DNA of 64,000 nt, taken from contig CM046881.1 in the NCBI GenBank assembly GCA_025667525.1, positions 30,081,580 through 30,145,579 on the forward strand, given 5' to 3'. Source of the stretch: Glebionis coronaria. Taxonomy: Eukaryota > Streptophyta > Magnoliopsida > Asterales > Asteraceae. The notes under the pieces are model-generated. The model searched no databases. It was not told the DNA's origin and was given only the letters and a program-made list of their open reading frames with translations. A program made the position numbers and the translations under genes. This document shows positions 46,712 through 58,540 of the stretch, piece by piece (positions within the stretch are counted from its first letter, which is position 1; the number at the start of each line of letters is the position of its first letter).

Positions 46712-47240
46712 ATTCTTCCCCTCTAAAAAGGATAAATTCGTCCTCGGATGAAAGGTAATAAGCTGATGAAGTTATAAAAACTGAAAGAACACGTAGACCG
46801 AAAAGACAATTAAGCTGAAGGATAAATTTTCTTCTAATTAAGACATAATGCTGCTGATAGGTATAAACCTGACATGACTGAAATGATCATGTAACGTGAC
46901 ATGGCTGAAGAGAACATGGAACGTGACATGACTGGAAGAATATAACTGAATTTATTGAAGAAAATAATGAGAGGTCCGGATGGACTCCTCCGTTTCGAGT
47001 GGCTTCCCGCTCGAAACGATTCCTTCAAAGGTCTAAACATAATGAACAAAATCTTGGTCCTGATGACCCTGTCCTGATGATACTGAATAGTTTCCGGTTC
47101 TATACTTAAGGTATATTTTCTGAATCTGAGTGAATAAGCTATAGCATGTAGGATACATGAAGTGGTACGTATAATTATCCTGAAAAGATAACATTTATAT
47201 CTCTGAGTAAGCTGGAGAAAATATATTGGGAAGAACTACG
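46712..47240 (-). pseudogene. 3' end of Tekay pol (chromodomain tail)
   Basis: On the minus strand, sequence near 47090-46960 aligns by eye with the chromodomain end of the element at 31440-31560 (GACAGGGT...; GAGCGGGAAGCCACTCGAAAC; GAGGAGTCCATCCGGAC). The frame is shifted and no complete product remains. It links the minus-strand LTR to its own pol before the inverted U5 segment begins. Confidence 0.6.
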
Positions 47241-47259
47241 TGAACAATTGTGAACATGC

Positions 47260-47626
47260 TTCATTTCAGTAATTCCTTATCATGCTTCATATCCGTTCAC
47301 TGAGCGTTATGCTCAGCCGTAGTTCCTTTCATGTTCTAACGACAGGTACACCAGGACGCTGTTAGGATTCTAAGAGCGTGTGCATTTGGATGGAAGCTAT
47401 CCAGACTTCTTATTTTATACACTTCATTATTCTGCTTATTTGGACATTGTTTAGTCCTTTCATTCAGTATTTTTACTTTTCATGTTTTGGGCTTATGTTT
47501 GGATTGCCGATGTTTGATTCAGGTATTTCCTTTATGGTCGGTTAATGTTTTAGGACATTTACCTTATGCTTTGATGACACGCCATAAATACACGTAACGG
47601 TCCATTTATCCAAGTGGGGTGTTACA
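47260..47626 (+). repeat. Inverted U5-end LTR fragment
   Basis: The reverse complement of 44412-44780 with only a few substitutions (for example AGTGGACC versus AAATGGACC near the end). It ends GTGGGGTGTTACA directly at the TSD. Confidence 0.9.
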
Positions 47627-48739
47627 ATAATTTTTGTAGCTGCATTTGGAGTTTGTATCATAGACAGTATTTAAGAAAACCAACTGCAAGAGATATTCAA
47701 GATACTTATCAGTGGCACGAACAAAAACATGGACTCTCGGAAATGCTCGGGAGTATCGGTTGTATGCATTGGGAGTGGAAAAATTGTCCTAAGGCTTTAC
47801 AAGGGCAGTTTAAACGGACTGGGCATAAATACCCAACTGTTATTTTAGAAGCTGTCGCCGATCAAAAATTGTGGTTTTGGCATGCATTTTTTGGGGTTCC
47901 TGGAGCGAATAATGATTTGAATGTCTTATATGAATCCCCATTATTTGATGCTGTAATTGATGATTTGGCACCACCGAGTCCGTTTGTAATAAATGGACAT
48001 ACGTATGGTAAAGTTTACTATTTGGCCGATGGTATTTATCTGACGTGGTCAACATTTGTCAAAACTTTTTCTGTGGCACGAGACGAACAAACGTTAAAGT
48101 TTAAGCGAGTTCAAGAAGCTGCAAGAAAAGATATTGAACGGGCATTAGGAGTCCTGCAAAGTCGTTGGGGTATCTTACGACAACCAGCACGTCCATTGGA
48201 AATCAACACCCTCAACAAAATCATGTGCTGTTGTATTGTTTTACATAACATGATATTGGAAGACGATGGATTTAAAGTTAAAATGAGACCTATGTTCGTG
48301 TATCCAACACCAGTTATTGTTAGAAACTGGATGGAAAGATGTGACTTACATATTCGGAAGACGAAGGAATTTCGAGATAGGAAAGTGTACAACGATCTCC
48401 GAGAGGACTTATTGAAGCATCTATGGAACGGGGATGAAAATGATAAAGATGATGAAGATGAAGAAGATTAGTTTCTGTTTTAATTTTATATAATATTTTA
48501 ATGTTTTAATTTTTGAATTTTATTTTATGTAAAACATATGCTTAAGTTCAAAAAAAAAACCTATGGCACACCACTCCCCTGAAAAATGATGCCAAATCCC
48601 ACTTTATTGACGTGACAGTACTTTTTGCCAACAGCACGACGATTCCATGTGCTCTTACCCTGTAAAAAAACAAAGGTTTACAAACCATTCTTATATCCAT
48701 AATCACAATGATTCCAGGCATCACCTCAATCTAAAAGTA

Positions 48740-49006
48740 AAGGTGAGCATATTGGACCGTTGATCGTATCAGACCGAGAACCGAACCAATCAGATCAGAA
48801 CATATTTCGGTCCAGTCTTTATTTTTCGTTAAATTCAGACATCGATTCGATCGGTCCAATTCAGTCTTAAAAAACGCGACTATTATGCGTGCAGGATCGG
48901 ACTTGACTGACGGATCAGACTGAACCGAACTATACCATTACAGTCCGGTCCAACATTTTAGACAATTTCAAGTATTAATCCGATCCGGTTCAGTAAACAC
49001 CCCTAA
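48740..49006. mobile_element. 267-bp hAT-like MITE
   Basis: Ends AAGGTGAGCATATTGGACC and GGTTCAGTAAACACCCCTAA, with subterminal CGGTCC/GGACCG-type repeats. Near-perfect 8-bp flanks TAAAAGTA (48732-48739) and TTAAAGTA (49007-49014). Confidence 0.6.
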
Positions 49007-49368
49007 TTAAAGTAGTGTATCAAGAAATGCATGAGTTAAACAAATCAGAAAAAGGAAAAAAAAACATGTCTCTAAAAAGGAGAAGAATAGAGAATAAAGC
49101 AATAAGCTGAACTCATGCTCATGCCCATACCTTCCCCCGTGACAGTTGACACAATAATAAATCACTCTCTTTTATAAAAATTCATTCTTAAAATCATCCT
49201 TTTTTTATAAAAAAATACCCGGAACAACGGACTCGAAAACCCGTCTTCGAGGCCAAGGATCCATCAAACACGACCACACGACACGCCTCACTTCCACTCA
49301 ACTCTCTCCCAACGAAAACTACATCGATTTAATTGGCTTTCAGCTTTTCGCTTTCTTCTGCTGTGTTT

Positions 49369-52300
49369 ATGCTGGCCATGAAATCCAGTTCGCCTCGTTG
49401 GCCTGATTTTGGTGATTTCAGGTAAACGGGCAACAAAGTTGCGTCACTGCTAGTTTTTTAAAAGATGATACTTATGCTAAAAAAAAATTTGACAGATTTG
49501 TTGTGGCTGCAAATGGAATTTCTGCAAATGTTTCGCGCGCCAATAAAATACTTGGAAAATACCTTTTGAACTTTTATCAAATAATTTAAGTTCGAGCTTA
49601 AGTTTAACTTAATCGTGCAAAACTTTCATTGAGCTCATGATAAACTAGCTAGAAACATATAATGAGTCGAGTTGGAATTTTTGATAGTTAATTCGACTTA
49701 GATACTTATTGTGCTTTTTAAAATCTCAGTATAAGTATATTTTTATATAAATAAATAAACGTTAACTTGAATATTAAACTAATTACAAAGAGTAATTTTA
49801 TAAGAGATTGATAAATTTTATAGGATAACTCTATGTTTACACATTTATAAACAAAATTTAGGAACAAAATGTGACAAGTCTATACTGTGAAACAATTAGA
49901 TAGTGGCGAACATCCTAACATGCATGTATTATTTATGAAATGAAAGTTCATTTAATGACTTTAATTAGGGCGGTAAGTGAACTGTTCACTGATTGTTCAC
50001 CAAAAAATTCGTTTATGTTCGTTTATTTAATAAATGAACGAACACGAAAAATATTTTTTGTCCGTTAAGTTAAATAAAGAAATGTGAACAAATGCTTCGT
50101 TCGTTCATTTATGTTCGTGAACGTTTGATTATGTCCGTTCGGTTACGTTGGTTTATTTTGTTCGATAAATATCTCAAATGTTAAAAGATAATAATAAACT
50201 ATATAACAAATATCTTTAAATGTCTAACAATAATATATTACTAATATAGTACTTGGTTACAAAGTATTTATAGTTTCTCTTAAATTATACATTAGAGCTA
50301 GAGATTGAAAGACATGACTACTGAGATGAAAAAGAAAGAATATTTTAGAATATGATAATTATATAAGTATATAAGATGATGATATGGATCGTCTAAAGTA
50401 ACAACTTTAGTTACACGGTCGTTTAGCCTGTTTACATTTATATATCACCGTTTACGTTCATTTATGTTTGTTTATATTCGTTCGATTACGTTCGTTTAAG
50501 TTATATGAATGAACATAAACGAACATGAACAAGTTTAAATCCAAATAAACGAACATGAACAATATTTTTTGTCCGATTAAACATTCGCATTCATTTATTT
50601 GTTCGGCTAAAATTAAATAAACGAACATAAACATGCCTTCGTTCGTGTGCGTTCGGTTCGTTTACAGCCGTAACTTTAATCATCACAAAAGACATAAACC
50701 TAGTTGTTACTTTTCTATACAATATAGGTTTGGTTCACTATTTCGCCAAACTTTTTGTTTGGAATATTATCATAAGTTGGTTCACTATAAACATCCATGC
50801 ATGCTTGTTAGGTTCGCGAGCCTATTTCAGTCTTTAGGTACGATTGAACGACCCTACGTGCACATTAGCATTATTGAATCTATTTTATATAATAAAACAA
50901 AATATTTTACAAGTCCTCTAAAGCATAACATTAAATGAATGAATTAAAAACATTTCCTAATATACCTAAAATGTACAACTTATTTAAGCTAAAACAATTA
51001 AAAACATTGCCATAAATAATCCCTAAAAAAACTAAAGAATGATCGACTTATTGTGCAATGTTTTGAAACTGTGTAATTAAAAACGTTCATTTTAATATTG
51101 TTTTTAATATTTCAAAAATTTTAAATGTTTAAACAGATAAGAAAATATTGTTTTTAGTCATTTTAATATTGCCTAAATTATAAACAACCATTCAATAAAG
51201 TAAAAAATGTTAAAGATCCAGCAATGCTTATAAAAAAATAAAAGACGTTTTTTTGTTATATCTTCTCAAAAATCAATTCTTAAATAAATAATAATATAAT
51301 TTTTGTTATTTAAACACTAAAAAATATATAGAGTATTTTTGGAATCCTAAAAAATTTATAAACCATAATTGTTAATACAACAAAAAATATTTTACAATCC
51401 TAATAAAACTAAAAACCATAATTTCTTTTGATACAGCAAAAAGTCATAAGTAATTTTCTATACATAATAAACATAAACAATTATATATATAATTTAAAAA
51501 ATAAACGTATGATTAAATGGTCAATTAAGTGTTACAATTTGTATTTTGAAAAACATTTACTTATAGAAGTTCATAAATTATTTTGTCTTATTTTTAGAAG
51601 CTCATAATAGTTATTTATTGCTAAACATTAAATTTTGTAACTGATATGGTTTAAATTTTGAAAAAAATTAATTGACATCACTTAATTTTGTAAAGAATAA
51701 GTTATTTATATAAAGTGATAAACATCCTACCAAAATATCACACGTTTTTGCTCAAAATATCACAGCGTGATTGGAATCGGTAGCTGTAAACACAATGCCA
51801 GAGCCAATGTGATCCTATATAAACTTCCTGTTTGTCCGTTTGAAAAATCACACCAAACCCTAATATTACAGCATAAGAATCTCTTAAAAACAATAGCTAA
51901 TTTCGTTGCTATAATGCTATACTATTATTATGGTTTTTTTTCAATGCTATACTAAATCCATGTTGTTTTACAGGACTCAAAATCCAATCGACTGTGATGA
52001 TGCGACTCGTGAATCAGTTCAGAGAAAAACTGGTGAAGGTAGGTGCGTTACTATTAAACGCTACACATTATGAAGTTAAATTCGATCAATGACCTTGAAC
52101 CAACCCAAAAAAACTAAGTTGGTTTTCTATCAGAAGGTTGCCCCATTATTTTTCTTTTTGTTTAGGTGTTTTTATTGTATTACAATCGTAAATGTGATTT
52201 CGATACACTCAATTATCTATACTTTTTTCATCTTACTTTTTGTTTTGCCTTCATCATTGCCTTTAACTTTCAATCTGCTTTAATCTTTACTAATTATAAA

Positions 52301-52486
52301 CATATCTATTATGTTTCCACAGCCCGCCTACTAGAGCAGGACATACACCTAGCAGCATCATCTGAATACCCCATCTGTTTTACAGGTTTAGCAGTGACAT
52401 CTTTCAATAAATATGAACATGGCAACACAATCAGTTCATGGTTAATTGTAGCAGTTTTTAATGAGCAAGTGAAGCTTCTAAGTTGA
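49369..52486 (+). CDS. Possible three-exon host gene, unknown family
   Basis: Candidate exons are 49369-49421 (MLAMKSSSPRWPDFGDF), 51974-52038 (TQNPIDCDDATRESVQRKTG) and 52323-52486 (ARLLEQDIHLAASSEYPICF ... VKLLS, stop). Junctions are CAG|GTAAAC, TTTTACAG|GACT, GAAG|GTAGGT and TTTCCACAG|CCCG, and the phase is consistent throughout. This gives about 93 residues. A CT-rich leader with TCTCTCCC and a TTTTATAAAA box (about 49170) precede it. Intron 1 is about 2.55 kb and holds a 707-bp hAT MITE. I do not recognise the product. It may be a small gene, the 5' end of a longer one, or a fortuitous model. Confidence 0.3.
49966..50672. mobile_element. 707-bp hAT MITE rich in GTTCG/CGAAC repeats
   Basis: TIRs TAGGGCGGTAAGTGAAC and GTTCGTTTACAGCCGTA; perfect 8-bp TSD ACTTTAAT (49958-49965, 50673-50680). 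It has dense subterminal TTCGTTTA/TAAACGAA repeats and no transposase. Confidence 0.9.
50681..51973. other. AT-rich non-coding stretch
   Basis: Very AT-rich, with no TIR, LTR or coding signal apart from its possible role as intron 1 of the gene model at 49369-52486. Confidence 0.5.
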
Positions 52487-53889
52487 GATCAAATGAGAAT
52501 GTCGTTTAAATTGGGTGGCTTGAAACATCCATTGTGCAAAAAAAATGGCAATGTAAAAAGAAGCAGACGATGAAGGCAAAGTATTTGAAAGATGATTGTG
52601 ATTGTATCACTAAGTATGGTTTCAAGGAACAATGCTATAACATTTAGAGCCTCGGTGGATAACTTAATTCTGACTGCTTTATTGAAATTAGTTAAATCTT
52701 AGGATATATTTGTAGAGTTTATAGTTGCTTTATTTTGAGTTTAGACAATGAAGAAACTCCATTGTACATATATTGGTACTAATACAATACAGCAAGATTT
52801 TTTTCTCTCAAGGAGATTATAATGAATAGTAAGTATCACAACTGTATTAGTGTGTTTTTTAATGATCAAATTTATATAATGCATTTATCATTTCAGTTCG
52901 TTTTGCAGCTTTTCTTCTCATTGATTGTCTTGAATTGTGGTGACCGATAATGGACAAGCTGCTGTGGTAGTTTAATTAAATACATGCTATCTTTGTTGAT
53001 AACTTTAATTGATAGAACCTGCTGATATGGTAGTTGAGGTTCAATCTACGTACGGGATGTTTGTTTAAGCTTATTTGTCCCATATGAGCTTATTAAACTG
53101 ATGAGATGCTAACAAGCATACAATTTTGGGCTTATACCCAAAACTGTGACCTTATTAATTTTTAGAAAGTGCAAAATGTAGTAAGCTAATTAAGTTTAAA
53201 CAAGCACCTCTGTAGTATAATATTTAATGTACTTATGCTCTTATAAGTGGAAAAAATATACACTACCAAACACTGATTGCAGCTTATATTCAATTCCAAA
53301 CTACACTTGCTTCAGATCAAGTTAAAGCTGGAATTTGATGTCTCTCATGGTTTTTGCATATTACAAGGATTTTTGGAATTGCTTTTTAAAGTAGCTTGCT
53401 TCAATGAAAAATAGTTTCGTGCAATTTTATGCATTAAAAATCAAGATTTGGGATCAACATCTGTTTAATATCCGCGCGATTAATGCCTAAAAGCTGCCCA
53501 TTTACTCAACAAGTTAAGATTATACCTCGACGAAAACCTATTTAAAAAATGAGACTAAACCCGTGCGTACACATTATCCAACCAATTTCTTTTTACGGTG
53601 ATAACTCCAGGAAATGGAAGGCAGCATAATTGATTCAAATATACAAGATGCAGGACGTTTTCAGAATTAACTTTTAGGACTGCCACACGATATCTAATAC
53701 TTCATTTATTTTTTACTTTATTTTTTTTGTCATTATGATCATCTCCTTTAAAGTGCATGTCTTGGATGATAGTTATACATTTGTGTTTAAAGTAATCCGA
53801 AGTTAGATTATAATTAACCAGTCACTCACTTAACACGCCTAACCCATTTTGGTACCTCGACTCTTAACAAACTGCATAAAAGGTAATTA
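52487..53889. other. Non-coding stretch downstream of the 49-52 kb gene model
   Basis: No supported gene. It may contain a 3' UTR near 52500-52700. Only short frames are present. Confidence 0.45.
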
Positions 53890-54115
53890 GTGGTACCGGT
53901 ACCATACCGAACGGGATTCGGATACCGGTGATATCGCTACCGAAAAATCGTGGTTTTCTGTTTTTTAAAGAATTTCTCGATTTGGTAACGGTCCTGTACC
54001 GAATTAGTTATCCCAAGTTTTTTACACCTTATTTCGTAGTCTCTGTACCGTATCGTATACTGGGAATCGGTACGGTTCCGGAACGGTCTTGGGATTCGGG
54101 TCAAAATATTCATCC
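53890..54115. repeat. Degenerate repeat with TACCGGTACC motifs
   Basis: GGTACCGGTACC, ATACCGAACGG, GATACCGGTGATATC and a terminal ATATTCATCCCTA resemble subterminal repeats and the right end of a hAT MITE. A matching left terminus and TSD were not found. Confidence 0.35.
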
Positions 54116-55754
54116 CTACATGTACGGGTTGTGTCTTAATAAGCATATAATACAATAGAATTAATCATGCAAATTATGTGTAGTTAAAGTATGCGTGCTG
54201 ATGTTGGGTTACCAGGCCATATGAAGTAGTCTACAAATAAGGCTACCCCATGCCTTATTTCAGATTATTTTTTTTGAAGCAGGTTGTTTAAGGTGAAACC
54301 ATCAATTTTGCTCTTCTTATGGTAGCAAAGGACCTCATTCTGTTACATATGCATTGGTTTAGAAAAAATCAGCCAAATCTCAGCGTTCAGAATGGTGGCT
54401 TGCTGAAAATTGTATGTATAATCTTGATGATAAACAGCGGGTATAAAGGCAGCAATTACATTAAATATATTCCGCAACTTCTCTTTTATGTGAGATAATG
54501 AAGTCATTGTGGGCCAGCATCGTCATTGCTTGGAAAAAATCTTCCCGTGCATTGGAGGACCATGTTACAGGTTTGATGACAAAATGCGACAAATTTTCTC
54601 TCCGTGCTTATTTTCAATGTTAACACTATGCAGAGGTTTAGACAAGACAATGAAAAGAAAATAGGACGGACGTTGTCAACCATTTAACTATATTATGAAT
54701 ATGATAACTATTTTTTATTTTTTTTCTGAGCTTACCTATTTAGGCCAATCCGTGCTTCAATTTGTATAAATTACAAACAAATAGTAATAAGCAAATGGGT
54801 CGAAACTGCCACTGTAACTTTTTAGCATTTATTAAGATGTTTCGTTCCTTTGTTTGTTCTGGATCAATTTTTTTTACGGTACATATATTTGTAACGATGT
54901 AAAATTTTATGTTAATGGAAGTTCAAGTTCTTTAATGAAATGTTTTTGTTTGTACATCGTTTTGTTCCCTTATTATCATTACTCATGATTTCATGTTTTA
55001 ATTTAAGTTTGCTCATGTGTTTTTGAAGTATAATTTCATAATATACATATACAATATATTCTATTTTTGCCAACTAAACAATGATTCATGATTCATTTAG
55101 AATGCAACATTTTGGAACTCTTTTAATATTTGACGGAAAATGAAAGGAAATGATAACATTTTTGTGTTCCTTAATATATTAAGAAGCGAAAATGGATTAA
55201 AAAGAAAAACGGAAAGAAGTTTTGTTTATAAAACTTTGTTTCACTTTTAAAATATTTGGTCAAAAAAATAAAAAATATATATATATATATGTAATTTAAC
55301 AAGTTATTTTCATTTTCCTCCGACTTGAAAACATGAGTTTTCTTTACTTTCTTTTTCTTTATCTCAAAAATATATAAACAAAATTCCTTTACTTTTTCCT
55401 TTCCTTTCTTTTATTTTTTTCTCCTTCTCTTCATTTAAAACTCGAGAAATGAATGTTAAAGAATTTTTATTTTAAATAACTTCTGTTTGATTTAAAAATT
55501 TCTGTTTTTATAAATGACGTTAAAATTAGAGAAAAGATGGCTTGGAGTAATGCGTACTCTGCTATTCAAGATCATCAAAAGTAAACGATCAACACTGATG
55601 ACTTTCTAATGCGTACTCTGCTATTTATGATTGTTGTTATTAAATAATTCACGCTTTATTTATTAGTCATTTCATGTATTAATAAAACCTGTTACAGTCT
55701 CTTATTTCTTGCATTTTTTGTTATTCTTACAAAAATGTTTCATTAAACTACACC
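54116..55754. other. AT-rich non-coding stretch
   Basis: No coding, LTR or TIR structure is recognised. It contains an (AT)n microsatellite near 55276-55290 and a duplicated AATGCGTACTCTGCTATT (about 55547 and 55609). Confidence 0.5.
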
Positions 55755-58377
55755 TGTAAAACCCGCATGCTTTTACCATGAATAGTGCCCTTAAGATCGT
55801 ACGTCCTAGATTAAAACTTACCTTATTTAGTATTGATCACATTCATGTGCTAATAATCAAGCAAGTGCATACGTGTATGACATGATAAGTATCGATTACG
55901 TACGAACTCATGATAAACAGTCAATAAATATGTCACGTGAACATAATTAAATCATGATCACCATTTAAAATACAAACTAGAATAATTACGTAAATACATA
56001 TAATATAATTACGAGCGTTAAGATTACGATAAACGACATGATAAAATAAACAGAAACACTTTAAACACGAACACGTTTAACCACGAACGAACACGAAACA
56101 TCGGGACACGAGAAAAGGTACGGGTACCCCATGTGGGGCCCCCATACCCACGGCACAACAACCAAGAAATGGGCTAAGCCCATCAAGTTTACATGAAAGG
56201 GGGGTAAAGGGTAAAAACTATTTTTCATTTTCACTTTTCAAGAAAGTAAACATAAAACCCTAAAAGATTTTCTCCTCCTCCTCCTTGTTCCTCCTTGTGC
56301 CGCCACCTATAACACCACCATAGGAGGGTGTTGTTGATTTTTGACATTAAAAACAAGTGCTAGAAACCGTGTTTGTTCATCCCCTTTCAAGCTACGTATT
56401 GGTATATCATTCTAAACCCTTCTTTTTAATTCTTTTTAATCTTTGATTATTTTCATGAACATGTTATTATTATTCTTATTAAAACATGATAATTAAACAT
56501 TGATCTAACATGTTTTGGGGTAAATTAAAATCAAAGAATGATATAAAAAGGGTGTTTGGGAAGGCAGAAAACATAAGGGTGCGTTTGGGTATATAAACAG
56601 TGGGAAAACATGACCAAACAGTGGGAACCATATGTAAAACCAGTGGGAAATTGGGACTATTAAATGGATATGTTTAATAACGTTAGCGACAGTTTTAGCG
56701 ACAGTGTTTCTGTCGCAAAACTGTTATATGTATACAGTTTTTAAAAGAACAGCTTTAGCGACAGTTTTTAGTGACACAGAATTCTGTCACAAATTCTGGT
56801 GGACAGATTTATATATGTAGATTTATCATTATTTGTTGATTTGTTTAGTGCGACCGAGATGGGATATCTCGGTAGGCTCGGGACATTATTATAAATAATA
56901 AAAAAATATTTTTATATTATACCTTTTTAAATTAAATTGTTTTATCAACGTTTAAAATATATTTTAAATGTATTAATTTAATATAGTTCCTTAATATTTA
57001 AAAGGGTATAATTTTATTAAATAAATTAAATTATTTTGGGAACTTCTAAATTAAGAAACTTTTTATTTTAGCGGGATACTTAAGGTAGTATTACTATAGT
57101 GTCAGAAATACGTTGTACCATAATTAATAGTAGAAAATAATACATTAAAATGAATTATTATAAGTTCAGATTTATCAGTTGGTATACGTACAGAATTTCA
57201 GAATCAAAATAAAATGAATAAATAAGAAGCCAATAAGATCAGTAAAATTCCATAAACGAATATCAGTTAACTTATTCGCGTCCTTTATTCATGTAGCACG
57301 CGTGAAGCCCGAGTAGTATTCGTTCAGTCTTCCATTCAGTCAGTTACTGGACACGAGGTACGGATTTTCCGTCCTTTCAGTAAGGACTTCCTTTCTATGC
57401 ATGATTAGGATTTCCCGTCTTCAGCCAAATGTTTTTCCCCAGTATATGTTTAAGTTTATCAGTAATCATATTAATAACTAAATAAATTGCCTGAGCATTA
57501 TATACAAGCACGACCAGTTTATGTACTAGTTACGGAGGTACCGTAACCACGGCACTAGAGGCACCGGTGTCGTGACTCACATGCAGGAGAGTGATATCCT
57601 GCATCGTTCCACTCAGCTCAGCTTGGCCATTTTATCAGTATTATTAGTGGGGCGTATGGATGCATCCTAGGCTTATATGTGTTACAAGTTATCAGGGTGA
57701 ATGTGGTGTGTGCTCTACATCCTTCACATTGGAGCTGATCCCTCCACCCAGCACAGTTATTCAGAGGTCACCCCTCTATAGCATGACGAGGTCATCCCTC
57801 CAGTTATTCATGCACGGTTGTTATAGCACGTGACCTATATAAGCTCTGGCAAATAAAATACAGTAAATGCATGTTTTCAAAATTTATAGTTATATTTTAG
57901 TATCAGTATATATGAATCAGGTTTTTCAGATTTTATGCAGAGTTCTACCACATGTTACATATCAGTCTTATAGCTTCATCATTGTCTTCCATTTCATTAC
58001 TTTCAGTACATTCTTATCATGCTATATCCGCCCACTGAGCGTTATGCTCAGCCGTAGTTTCCTTTCATGTTTCCAAACGGCAGGTACACAGGGACGATCT
58101 TAGGACTTCTAAGAGAGTACGTGCATTTGGATGGGAGCTATCCAGACTCCTTTATTTTTATGCACACATGACGTTACTTTACTTTGGTTGTTTGGACACC
58201 GTTTCGTCCTTTTTCTTTCAGTACTTAATCTTTATATTTTTTAGCTTATGTTGGACTACCGATGTTTAATTCCGGTACTTCCGTTTGGTCAGTTAATGTT
58301 TAATACGTTGCCTTGCATGCTTTGATGACACGCCATAAATACACGTAACGGTCCATTTATCCAAGTGGGGTGTTACA
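55755..58377 (+). repeat. Chimeric Tekay LTR
   Basis: 2623 bp, the length of a complete LTR. The first 800 bp (TGTAAAACCCGCATGC..., with GGGCTAAGCCC and AAAACCCTAAAAG) is a different LTR subfamily. From 56555 onward it is nearly identical to the 3' LTR at 32541-34364, ending GTGTTACA. Flanks are ACACC on the left and ACAAT on the right, so there is no TSD. The right flank is the duplicated host DNA. Confidence 0.75.
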
Positions 58378-58540
58378 ACAATTATGCATATGACTGTGTA
58401 ATACCTTTTTTATTGTTTTGAGCTAAAAAGTAACCATCTAAGACAAACCCATCTAATTATAAGCACAAAACTCATAACAATCCATGATAAAAACAAACCT
58501 TAAAAAAATGATGTTTGTAGTGCCGTTGTATGAAATATTC

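Larger units (their letters stand above)
44412..47626. mobile_element. Retroelement insertion with inverted U5/U5 ends
   Basis: Inserted in the Harbinger transposase with a perfect TSD ATAAT (44407-44411, 47627-47631). The left end TGTAACACCCC and right end GGGGTGTTACA are both the 3' (U5) end of a Tekay-related LTR in opposite orientation. The inverted portion is about 367 bp (44412-44780 and 47260-47626), nearly identical. The body is a minus-strand 3' LTR (44412-46644) plus the adjacent 3' end of pol. A normal LTR element or solo LTR would have U3 at one end. Confidence 0.88.
44104..48471 (+). pseudogene. PIF/Harbinger DDE transposase, split by a retroelement
   Basis: The N-terminal part starts at ATG 44104, has a TAA at codon 11 and a frameshift near 44338 (LKCTSAIRQLAT, then FYEYLQIAERTSRESL in the next frame), and is broken at 44411. 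The frame resumes after the insertion at 47632 (FCSCIWSLYHRQYLRKPTA) and is open to 48471. The C-terminal part has the family blocks MHWEWKNCPKALQGQ, VILEAVADQKLWFWHAFFG, ANNDLNVL, YYLADGIYLTW, DIERALGVLQSRWGIL and CCCIVLHNMILEDD, and ends in a Glu/Asp-rich tail. In the catalytic triad the first Asp (normally GSIDCMHW) is Gly here; the second Asp (NNDLNV) and the Glu (ERALGV) remain. So the enzyme was dead or dying independently of the insertion. Confidence 0.88.
43819..48654 (+). mobile_element. PIF/Harbinger element with transposase, interrupted
   Basis: Imperfect TIRs GAGCAAGTGGAGTGGTGG and (reverse complement of the right end) GAGCACATGGAATCGTCG. TSD TTA (43816-43818, 48655-48657). Without the nested retroelement (3215 bp plus one TSD) it would be about 1616 bp. 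It encodes only the DDE transposase. Its TIRs differ from those of the neighbouring ORF1-only element. Confidence 0.85.

Noticed and set aside
46834..47049. 71-residue minus-strand frame
   Set aside because: It overlaps the decayed chromodomain end of pol in a shifted frame and is not a separate gene.
54499..54620. Possible exon (MKSLWASIVIAWKKSS...)
   Set aside because: A single short frame without consistent splice partners or recognisable homology.
55755..58377. Simple solo LTR
   Set aside because: It has full LTR length, but the 5-bp flanks differ and the two halves come from different subfamilies. A chimera at a duplication breakpoint explains it better.
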